NCBI RefSeq assembly: GCF_002234595.1
Contig: NZ_NMUL01000026.1
Coordinates: forward strand, 83,066-147,065
Origin: Amycolatopsis vastitatis
GTDB taxonomy: Bacteria; Actinomycetota; Actinomycetes; Mycobacteriales; Pseudonocardiaceae
Reading direction: 5' to 3'
DNA length: 64,000 bases
Shown: positions 56,979 through 64,000 of the stretch, piece after piece
Numbering within the stretch: the first letter of the stretch is position 1
How the letters are laid out: each line of letters opens with the position of its first letter
Translations under genes and position numbers: made by a program
Notes under the pieces: model-generated
What the model was told of the DNA's origin: nothing
The model's input: only the letters and a program-made list of their open reading frames with translations
Database searches by the model: none

Positions 56979-58667
56979 GTGGATGGTCGGCACGATGACG
57001 GCCGAGACTGCCGGACCTTGCGGGCGTCCTACTCGGTCCTCATGGTGGTCCGGACCTTCACCACGCTCGACCGCATGCTCACCCTGCGCGAGGCGCTCTA
57101 CCCCGACCCGCCGCACCTCAAGTTCGTCGTCGAGAAAGGATCGAAGTTCGCCCGCGGGCTCGGGCCGCACATCGAGCAGCTCGGCTTCGAGGTGCTCACC
57201 TGGGCGGAAGCGAAGACCACCCGGTTCGACGTCATCCTGGCGGCGCACGCGACGGCGGCTCTCGGCGAGCTCCGCGGCCTGGTCTTCGTGGTCCCGCACG
57301 GTGCGGGGTACAACCGGCGGGTCGGCTGGTCGAGCGGGAGCGACCGGTTCGCGACCGGCCTCGTGGACGGCCAGTTGACGACCGAGGCCGGCACGGTGTA
57401 CGCCAGCGCGATCGGAGTGTCCCACGAGGAACAGGTCGTGCGGCTGCGGGAGAGCGCGCCCGAGGCCGTCGACCGGGCTGTGGTCATCGGCGACCCGGTG
57501 TTCGACCGGATCGCCGCGTCACGGCCGAGGCGCGACGAGTTCCGGGACCGCTTCGGGATCCTCCCCGGCCAGAAACTGGTCGCGGTCACGTCGACCTGGG
57601 GCGAGTGGGGCACGGTGGGAAGCGCCGCGAGCCTGCCGATGAAGTTGCTCGCGCAGCTCCCGATGGATCAGTACCGGGTGCTGTTGATCATGCATCAGAA
57701 CGTCTGGTTCGCCGACTCGCCGGCCGGCATCAAAGCGAAGCTCCGAGACGAGCTGGACAGCGGGCTGGTGATCGTCCCGCCGCAGACGCCGTGGGAGCCG
57801 GGTTTGGTCGCCGCCGACATCTGCCTGGGCGATCACTCCTCGTTGTCCATTTACGCCGCGTCGATCGGATGCCGGTTCCTCCTGGTCGCCGACGGGCGGA
57901 AGGAACTTGTGCCGGAATCGCCTCTGGCGCGGCTGTGCGAGCAGGCGACCCGGCTCGACCTCGAGGGAGATCTCCGCCGCCAGATCGAGGTCCACCTGAG
58001 CGGCCCCCGCCTGCTGTCCCCGCAGGACATCGCGAACTCGATCTTCCAGAAGCAGAACCGGTCGCTGGCCGAGTTCCGGTTCGTCGTCCGGACCCTCGCC
58101 GGCCTGCCCGACCTGCCCGATCCGCCCCGGATGACGCCGGTCGGCGATCCCGAGCTGATCAAGGGCCGCCGGATCACCGCCTGGGTCGTCGTCACGAGGA
58201 CCGGCGACGACGGCACTGTCCTCATCGAACGCTGTCCCCGGATCGCCCGGACTTCGTGGGCGGGACCGGACGCAGACGTCTGTCAGGTCGTCGATCATGC
58301 CGAGGTGGACGAGATCACCTTGTCCAACGGCGAGATCCTGCTCCGCTCATACCCGGTCGCCAAGGCAGCGGGCGAGAAGTGGGTGGACGCGACGCTGACC
58401 CCGTCCGAAGAAAACGGAATCGCCGGCGGCCGGGTCCCGACCGAGCTGCCCAGCGCCTGCGTGGCCGCCTACCGCCACGCGGACGGGATCGCGGTGCGCT
58501 GGCGTGGCGGCCCTCGCGTCGACGTCGCCTGCGACGACGTGTTCGCCGCGGCCACTGTGCTGCACCGCCGGTGGCTGAACGGCGACCCGCTCGACCGGCC
58601 GGGATGCGCGACCTACAGCTACCGGCCGGGGGAGGTCGAGCACTTCGGCTTCACCCCGGCGCCGTGA
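56979..58667 (+). CDS. TagF-like GT-B fold protein (CDP-glycerol glycerophosphotransferase-like)
   Basis: The protein has 562 residues from GTG 56979; ATG 57042 is a possible later start. Residues about 30-380 show the GT-B layout of CDP-glycerol glycerophosphotransferases and UDP-GlcNAc 2-epimerase-like enzymes: VFVVPHGAGYNRR, VVIGDPVFDRI, TSTWGEWG and ICLGDHSSLSIYAASIG. The C-terminal ~170 residues are a separate domain of unknown type. No transmembrane segment is seen. Actinomycetes encode many such proteins beside NB-ARC/TPR genes, and their substrate is not established. The stop is 8 bp from the convergent NB-ARC gene's stop. Confidence 0.7.
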   Translation: MDGRHDDGRDCRTLRASYSVLMVVRTFTTLDRMLTLREALYPDPPHLKFVVEKGSKFARGLGPHIEQLGFEVLTWAEAKTTRFDVILAAHATAALGELRGLVFVVPHGAGYNRRVGWSSGSDRFATGLVDGQLTTEAGTVYASAIGVSHEEQVVRLRESAPEAVDRAVVIGDPVFDRIAASRPRRDEFRDRFGILPGQKLVAVTSTWGEWGTVGSAASLPMKLLAQLPMDQYRVLLIMHQNVWFADSPAGIKAKLRDELDSGLVIVPPQTPWEPGLVAADICLGDHSSLSIYAASIGCRFLLVADGRKELVPESPLARLCEQATRLDLEGDLRRQIEVHLSGPRLLSPQDIANSIFQKQNRSLAEFRFVVRTLAGLPDLPDPPRMTPVGDPELIKGRRITAWVVVTRTGDDGTVLIERCPRIARTSWAGPDADVCQVVDHAEVDEITLSNGEILLRSYPVAKAAGEKWVDATLTPSEENGIAGGRVPTELPSACVAAYRHADGIAVRWRGGPRVDVACDDVFAAATVLHRRWLNGDPLDRPGCATYSYRPGEVEHFGFTPAP

Positions 58668-58675
58668 TCCAGCGG

Positions 58676-60754
58676 TCAGGACGGGTCGCTTTCGAGCAGG
58701 CTCTTGGCCACGTTGACCAACGGGCTTCCGGCCGCTTCGTAGAGCTGGACGAGCCGCCGGGCGGAGTGCTGCAGCAGTTCGCGGTCGTTGTCGTGCTGGG
58801 CCACCTTGACCAGGATTTCCAGCGCTTGGGCCTCTTTCACCGGTAGCCGGCTGTCGCGGGTCGTCTGGACCGCCGACCGCAGGACCGAACGCGCGTCCTC
58901 GAACCGCTCCAGGCTTTCGTAGGCGCTCCCCAGCGCGATCCCGACCTTCGCGGTGCACATGCTGTCGTGGATCCGTTCCGCGATGGACATCGCTTCGGTG
59001 AGCGTGCGCAGCCCGTCGTCGGGGCGTCCGGCTTGGACCAGCAGGTCCCCGAGCTGGCAGGTCTGGATGGCGACGCCGCGGTCGCTGCCCAGCACGCGGT
59101 TGAGGTCGCGGGCGCGCCGCAGGTTTTCTTCCGATTCCCGGTACCGGCGCAAAGCCCGGAACAGCAGCCCGCGTGACTCCACCACCACGGCTTCCGAGCG
59201 CAGATCGCCTTCCGCGGCCGAAATCGCCGCCGTCAGCTGCTCGTCGGCGGATTCGAAATCGCGCAGTTCGATGAACGCCCGCGCCAATTGGTTGCGAATG
59301 CGCGCTTCGGCGGGGCCGTTGCCGCATCGATGTGCCGCGACGACGCCGAGCCGGTGCGTTTCGAGCCAGTCCGAATACATCTTCGTGTTGTAGTAAAAGG
59401 CCCACAACGATTCGCAGAGCCACCACACCGTCTCGAACATCTCGCGACGCCAGGCTTCCTGGACGACCGCCAGGAGATGGGACTGCTCGGCCGAAAACCA
59501 TTCCATCGCCGCCGGTTTGTCGAACCGGGGCTCCGACTGGGCGGGTACGCGGCCGAAGACCCGCCAGCGGCCTTCGCCCATCACGGCCCGGTCGGCTGCG
59601 GCCGCGGCGCGCGCGTACCAGCCGATCATCCGCTCCACGGCGGTATCGCTGGCTTCCTTCGTCTCGTCACGCTCGGCCATGGCCCGCGCGTGCAGGTGGA
59701 CGAGGTCGTGCAGCCGGTAGCGGTCGTTGCCGAGTTCCTGCAGGAGACTCGAAGAGAGCAAGACGCCCAGGAGGTCGTCCGCGGCACTCGGCGTCAGCCC
59801 GGCCGTCGCGGCCGCCGCGTCCAGGGAAAACTGCGGCCCGGGGTGGAGTCCCAGCAGGCGGTACATTCTTCCGGCGTCGTCCGGCAGTTCGCCGTAGGCC
59901 GCGTCGAACATCGACCGCACCCCCTCCTCGCCCTCGAAGGCCAGCCTGTCGAGCCGCTGCCGCTCGTCGGTGAGGTAGCGGATCAGGCGTGGTATGGACC
60001 ACTGCTTGCGCAGCGCCAGCTGGGCGCCGGCTACGCACAGTGCGAGCGGGAGACCGCCGCACAGCTCGACGAGGTCGCCGACGGCCGCGCGGTCTGTGGC
60101 CGGGAGTTCCGGCACCATTTCCGCCATCAGCAGCTTGCTGTCGGAAACCGTCAGCGGGGCGACGTCGATGAATTCGGCCCCTTCGGTGATGAGGCTGCCC
60201 AGCCTGCGGCGGCTGGTGACCAAGACGACGCTGCGGCCGGAACCCGGGATCAACGGCCGCACCTGCGCCGCCAGGTCCGCGTTTTCGAGCACGACCAGCA
60301 ACTGTCTCGACAGGGTGCGGGACCGGAACATCGCAGCCCGTTCGGGGAAGGACGCGGGCAAGTAGTCCTCGCGGACGCCGAGGACGCGCAAAAAACTGCC
60401 CAGTACCTCGGAGAGCTCGACGCCGCCGGGGCGCCGGTAGTCGGCGAGATCGGCGTACAGCTGGCCTTCGGTGAAGCGCTCGAGGTGGCGGTGGGCCCAT
60501 TTGAGCACCGCCGCGGTCTTGCCGACTCCGCCGAGCCCGCTCAGCACTATCACGGCCGCCCGGTTGCCCTTCGTTTTCCGCACCTTGTCGGAAATGGCCG
60601 TCAGCTCTTGTGATCGGTTGACGAACAAGGGCGGCGCGGGCGGGAGTTGCCGCGGGGTGTCGTGAAGCGTGTACGGCGCCGGCGACGAGCAGCTTATCGG
60701 GGTACGGCGAGTGATCGGTACCGCCGGCTTGTCAGGCTCGATCTCAGCGCTCAT
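58676..60754 (-). CDS. NB-ARC/TPR STAND protein without DNA-binding domain
   Basis: The 692-residue protein starts at ATG 60754 after GGGGAG. Residues 1-45 are Pro-rich, then the NB-ARC ATPase carries Walker A GLGGVGKT at 73-80 and SVVLVTSRRRL. The TPR-type helices from about 410 end at VNVAKSLLESDPS. Unlike the two SARP proteins in this window it has no winged helix or BTAD part, so it is not a direct activator. Such STAND proteins act as switches in signalling or conflict systems. It is tail-to-tail with the TagF-like gene; together with the XRE-DUF397 pair they form one locus. Confidence 0.85.
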   Translation of the reverse strand: MSAEIEPDKPAVPITRRTPISCSSPAPYTLHDTPRQLPPAPPLFVNRSQELTAISDKVRKTKGNRAAVIVLSGLGGVGKTAAVLKWAHRHLERFTEGQLYADLADYRRPGGVELSEVLGSFLRVLGVREDYLPASFPERAAMFRSRTLSRQLLVVLENADLAAQVRPLIPGSGRSVVLVTSRRRLGSLITEGAEFIDVAPLTVSDSKLLMAEMVPELPATDRAAVGDLVELCGGLPLALCVAGAQLALRKQWSIPRLIRYLTDERQRLDRLAFEGEEGVRSMFDAAYGELPDDAGRMYRLLGLHPGPQFSLDAAAATAGLTPSAADDLLGVLLSSSLLQELGNDRYRLHDLVHLHARAMAERDETKEASDTAVERMIGWYARAAAAADRAVMGEGRWRVFGRVPAQSEPRFDKPAAMEWFSAEQSHLLAVVQEAWRREMFETVWWLCESLWAFYYNTKMYSDWLETHRLGVVAAHRCGNGPAEARIRNQLARAFIELRDFESADEQLTAAISAAEGDLRSEAVVVESRGLLFRALRRYRESEENLRRARDLNRVLGSDRGVAIQTCQLGDLLVQAGRPDDGLRTLTEAMSIAERIHDSMCTAKVGIALGSAYESLERFEDARSVLRSAVQTTRDSRLPVKEAQALEILVKVAQHDNDRELLQHSARRLVQLYEAAGSPLVNVAKSLLESDPS

Positions 60755-61778
60755 TCGCTCGCTCCCCGCCGAGTGACTCAACGCCGTACGACGATCTGGA
60801 GCGTCCCACCATACCTTGCTTCGGTGGTCGCTCTCCAGGCTTCTTCCCATTGGCGGCAGGGTAACTCACCGGCAGCACGATAATCGGAGCCTGTCGCATT
60901 GCCTGCAGCAACATTGCCCGTTCAGTGCCCTCGATCCGGGTAAAACGGGTAGGCGGGCGCGAAGTGGAGTTCGTCGCGCTGCGCTTCTCCGTAAGCGGCT
61001 TTGTCACTCTCATACCTTCACTTGAGTCCCACGTGACACCCTGCTCAACGGCGCACCGTAGTACGGAGGTGCACCGGTTACCCGTTGGAGTGCACGTGCA
61101 GAAGCATGAGCATGACATCTCTCGCACGATAAGGCCTCGCCCCGTGTCCTCGAAGTCGGACGCGACCCTCCATCGAGTGGTTTTGCCCGTGCTCACGGGG
61201 TCCGGGCGGAATCCGGGGAGAAGGGCCATGACTTGCAGTCGCGCCGGGCTTGTCCGTTGCTACAGCGAACACGGTGCGTGGCGTGGGCTTGGCAGTCCGC
61301 TGCGGGTCCCGTCAGGGCGATCGGACGACTCTCGGCTCCGACGTCGTTATCGTACCGCTACCGTCGAGTGACTGCTCGTTATCGGGAATTCCCCGCTGGG
61401 AACCGGTTCGAAACTTTCGCTATTGCCGCCGTCCGGGCGCTTGATTTCCGGTCGGGAAATCGGCATGAGGATTCCCGGGGACCGGCATAGGGGTTTCTTA
61501 GGCCACTGTGACGTCCGGCGACGAGTCGGGCGCCTTCGCGTCGTAGCGTGCCGGGCTGCATTGGCGGAGTGGGAGGTGTCCTCTCTCTCCGGCAGCTGCC
61601 TGCCGTGGCTAGCCCGGTCGGTGGGCGACATCTCACTCGATCGTGTGGTTTGAAGTCATCAAAACCGGCTTTTCATTCACCCGTCTTCACCGGGTGACTC
61701 ACTCTGCCCGGCTCTTAAACTCACCGCAACCGTCTGCATTGGACAGTGGCCGTCGCGGCCCGGCTTGTGGAGTGAGAC
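60755..61778. other. 1-kb region without a convincing gene
   Basis: This is the longest gap in the window and is visibly less GC-rich than its surroundings. Short frames exist on both strands, but none has a recognisable domain or a good ribosome site; the longest (60744-61229, minus) is Cys/Thr-rich and matches nothing I know. Near the right end are a TTTGA-AGTCA-TCAAA repeat (61650-61664) and a hairpin TCACCCG (61677-61683) with CGGGTGA (61691-61697). These are probably part of the promoter or leader of the surface-protein gene. Confidence 0.5.
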
Positions 61779-64000
61779 TTGAAGAGACTGACAGCTTTCG
61801 GGGCGGTGTTCCTGCTCGCTTCGACGGTGTTCCCCCTGGCGGCACCGGCCGGGCCGGCTGTCGCGGATGCCTCCGACGGCACTCTGACCGTCCGGGTGGT
61901 CCGTGACATCAACGGCAACGGCAACTACGAGCCGGCCCTGGAGGGCGGGGTGGCCGGGATCCCGGTCAAGGCCACCGGCCCCGGGGGTGGCACGGCCACC
62001 GGGACCACCGGCGGCGACGGCACCGTCAAGCTGGCCACCGCGGGGCTCGCCGGCGGCAAGTACCGCGTCGAGGCGAGCATTCCCGCTTCGATGCCGTACC
62101 TGAAGCCGGCCCCGGCGGGCGGCGGGCTGAGCAGCCTCACCTCGTTCGTCGACGTCTCCGGCGGCAAGAAGGCCGACCTGACGATGGGGGTGTGGAACCC
62201 CGCCGACTACTGCCAGGACAACCCGGCACTGGTCACCGCCTGCCAGCGCAACGGCATCGCGCCCGGGATCGACACCAAGGCCCGTTCCCTGATCAGCTTC
62301 CCGTTCACCGCGCGGGGAACCACGACCGCCCCCACCGCGCTGGCCACCCAGGGTGACACCGGGACGGTCTACGGGATCGCGTACCGCAAGCAGGACAAGC
62401 GCGTCTTCTCCAGCGCGTTCGCCAAGCGGGCCACCGCCTACGGCCCCGGCGGGACCGGCGGCATCTACGTGACGGACACCGCGGCCAAGAGCACCAAGCT
62501 CTTCACCAAGGTGCCCGGGGCCGGGAACACCGCGCACGCCATGCAGACGAACTTCGACGGCGCGTTCGCCGACGTGGTGGGCAAGGAAAGCCTCGGCGCG
62601 ATGCGCATCAGCGAGGACGGCACGACGCTGTTCGTGGTGAACCTCGTCGACCGCAAGCTCTACCTCTACGACGCCACCGCCGCGACCGCGGCCGCGCCGA
62701 AGGCGAGCTACGCGATCCCGAACCCGGACTGCCCCGCGGCCGGTGACTGGCGGCCGGGCGGCCTCGGCGTGCACGACGGCGTCGTCTTCGTCGGTGGGGT
62801 GTGCTCCGGCGAATCGACGCAGAAGACGGCCGACATGCGGGTGGTGATCCGCGCGTTCGACGCCGCCGCGGGCGCGTTCGGCCCGGTGCTCGTCGACCGG
62901 AAACTGGACTTCAAGCGCGGCGACGCGCTGTGGAACGGCAGTGACACCCACATCTGGAACCCGTGGCAGGCCACCTACCAGGCGCCCGCGCCTCAGGCCG
63001 GGCACCTGATCACGCGTCCGGAACCGCTGCTGACCGACATCCGCGCCGAAGCCGGGGGCGACCTCGTGCTCGGCTTCCGTGACCGCTTCGGCGACCAGGG
63101 CGGGCACGACATGCCGCCCTTCGCCGGGTCCCCCGACAAGTACGACACCGTCAGCGGCGGTGACCTGAACCGGGTCTGCAAGCAGGCCGGCGGCTACGTC
63201 TGGGAAGGCACTTCCGGCTGCCCGAACAACAACAACGCGACGGCCAACGGCGGTGGCGAGCCGACCGACGTCGTCGAGTACTACCCCGGTGAGTACTTCA
63301 GCGACACCGAGCACGGCAAGCCGCACAACGAGACCGCCCAGGGCGCCCTCGCGGTGGTGCTCGGGGCCGGGCGGATGCCCGCGACGGTGATGGATCCGAC
63401 GGCGATCAACACCGGCGGCGTCGGCTGGTTCGACCGGGCCGACGGCACGATGATGAACGCCGGCTACTCGAACAGCTACCTGATCAACGACTCGAAGACC
63501 GAAGGGTGGGCCAAGGCCAACGGCCTGGCCGACCTGGAGGCGCTGTGCGACAGCGCGCCGGTCCAGCTGGGCAACCGCGTGTGGTTCGACACCGACGCGA
63601 ACGGCATCCAGGACCCGGCCGAGCCCGCGGTGGCCGGGGTCAAGGTGCTGCTGCTGCCCTGCGACGGCAAGGGAGCGGCACTGGCGACCAAGACGACCGG
63701 AGCCAACGGCGAGTACTACTTCGGCGCCGCGGACGGGCTCAAGGCCGGCACCTGCTACACGGTGAAGTTCGACTATTCGGGCGTCGACCCGGCTGCCTTG
63801 CCGGGCGCTCCACCGTTGTCGAGTATCAAGTGGACAGTGCCGAAGGCGGGCGACGCGACGATCGACTCCGACGTCGACCCGGCCACCGGCACCGCCAAGG
63901 TGACGATGGGCCCGGCGGGCTCGGTCGACCACACCGTCGACGGCGGCCTGATCGCCGCGGCGAACCGGCTCGGCGACTTCGTGTGGGCGGACCTGAACCG
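61779..64000 (+). CDS. SdrD-B repeat surface protein (3' end cut by window)
   Basis: The frame opens at TTG 61779 with GGAG seven bases upstream and stays open to the right edge, so more than 740 residues are visible. A signal peptide (LKRLTAFGAVFLLAST, ending near AVADA) is followed by a first Cna-B/SdrD-like module (VVRDINGNGNYEPALEGGVAGIPV). A ~480-residue middle with propeller-like text (GDTGTVYGIAYRKQDKRVF) comes next. Then SdrD-B modules follow: LGNRVWFDTDANGIQDPAEPA and the start of another at LGDFVWADLNR. It is an exported, cell-surface or adhesin-like protein. A C-terminal anchor should lie beyond the window. Confidence 0.85.
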   Translation, partial: MKRLTAFGAVFLLASTVFPLAAPAGPAVADASDGTLTVRVVRDINGNGNYEPALEGGVAGIPVKATGPGGGTATGTTGGDGTVKLATAGLAGGKYRVEASIPASMPYLKPAPAGGGLSSLTSFVDVSGGKKADLTMGVWNPADYCQDNPALVTACQRNGIAPGIDTKARSLISFPFTARGTTTAPTALATQGDTGTVYGIAYRKQDKRVFSSAFAKRATAYGPGGTGGIYVTDTAAKSTKLFTKVPGAGNTAHAMQTNFDGAFADVVGKESLGAMRISEDGTTLFVVNLVDRKLYLYDATAATAAAPKASYAIPNPDCPAAGDWRPGGLGVHDGVVFVGGVCSGESTQKTADMRVVIRAFDAAAGAFGPVLVDRKLDFKRGDALWNGSDTHIWNPWQATYQAPAPQAGHLITRPEPLLTDIRAEAGGDLVLGFRDRFGDQGGHDMPPFAGSPDKYDTVSGGDLNRVCKQAGGYVWEGTSGCPNNNNATANGGGEPTDVVEYYPGEYFSDTEHGKPHNETAQGALAVVLGAGRMPATVMDPTAINTGGVGWFDRADGTMMNAGYSNSYLINDSKTEGWAKANGLADLEALCDSAPVQLGNRVWFDTDANGIQDPAEPAVAGVKVLLLPCDGKGAALATKTTGANGEYYFGAADGLKAGTCYTVKFDYSGVDPAALPGAPPLSSIKWTVPKAGDATIDSDVDPATGTAKVTMGPAGSVDHTVDGGLIAAANRLGDFVWADLN

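Noticed and set aside
60744..61229. 161-codon minus-strand frame upstream of the NB-ARC gene
   Set aside because: It has no domain, no good ribosome site and an odd composition, and it overlaps the start of the NB-ARC gene.

Overview
The window is very GC-rich (around 70% or more, G/C at almost every third codon position) and reads as chromosome of a filamentous actinomycete. A mycothiol-type TIGR03086 domain, several AfsR/SARP regulators, paired XRE(DUF5753)-DUF397 genes, a FolP2 paralogue and an xlnB-axeA style xylanolytic pair point to Pseudonocardiaceae, most likely Amycolatopsis or a close relative. The genus is inferred from gene families, not from any marker gene. I see no rRNA, tRNA, CRISPR array, insertion sequence or prophage.

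Layout. 1-4 kb: a left-truncated epoxide hydrolase fused to a TIGR03086 domain, its divergent TetR gene, a secreted DUF11-type protein and a secreted trypsin-like protease. 4-9.7 kb: a large LAL (AAA/LuxR) regulator, a two-gene unit ending in a YceI protein, a rhomboid protease and folP2, which ends inside a 59-bp palindrome. 9.7-17.5 kb: a methyltransferase frameshifted in a C6 run, an outer-envelope/ABC transporter operon, a lipase-like hydrolase, a DMT exporter with divergent MarR, a second copy of the 59-bp palindrome and an MBL-fold hydrolase. 17.6-22.4 kb: a mannose-family PTS (IIB, fused IIC-IID, IIA) with a ceramidase-like hydrolase and a GntR regulator, controlled through two matching 20-bp operators around a long leader hairpin. 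22.5-27.5 kb: a SARP/NB-ARC/TPR regulator, a thioesterase-like protein lacking its catalytic residues, and an MFS exporter. 27.5-28.6 kb: a Shedu-type (DUF4263) nuclease, the clearest anti-phage candidate.

28.9-35.5 kb: an orphan NMT1/SsuA-like lipoprotein, a complete branched-chain-amino-acid-type (Liv) ABC operon and a TetR gene. 35.5-41 kb: a two-component system divergent from a MacB/FtsX-type ABC exporter. 41-47.2 kb: a second SARP/NB-ARC/TPR regulator, two paralogous degenerate class III nucleotide-cyclase-like proteins, and two DUF397 genes with one XRE gene. 47.2-48.7 kb: GH11 xylanase plus CE4 acetylxylan esterase under GAAAcTTTC boxes. 48.7-55.4 kb: a membrane protein, an orphan response regulator, a two-gene ABC exporter and a large propeller-phosphoesterase protein. 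55.6-60.8 kb: DUF397, XRE, a TagF-like GT-B protein and an NB-ARC/TPR STAND protein without a DNA-binding domain. After about 1 kb without a convincing gene, a right-truncated SdrD-B-repeat surface protein runs off the window.

Most interesting for follow-up: the two loci (41-47 kb and 55.6-60.8 kb) combining STAND NTPases, XRE-DUF397 switches and uncharacterised effector-like proteins, the Shedu gene, the PTS/ceramidase operon with its operator-hairpin leader, and the recurring 59-bp palindrome.
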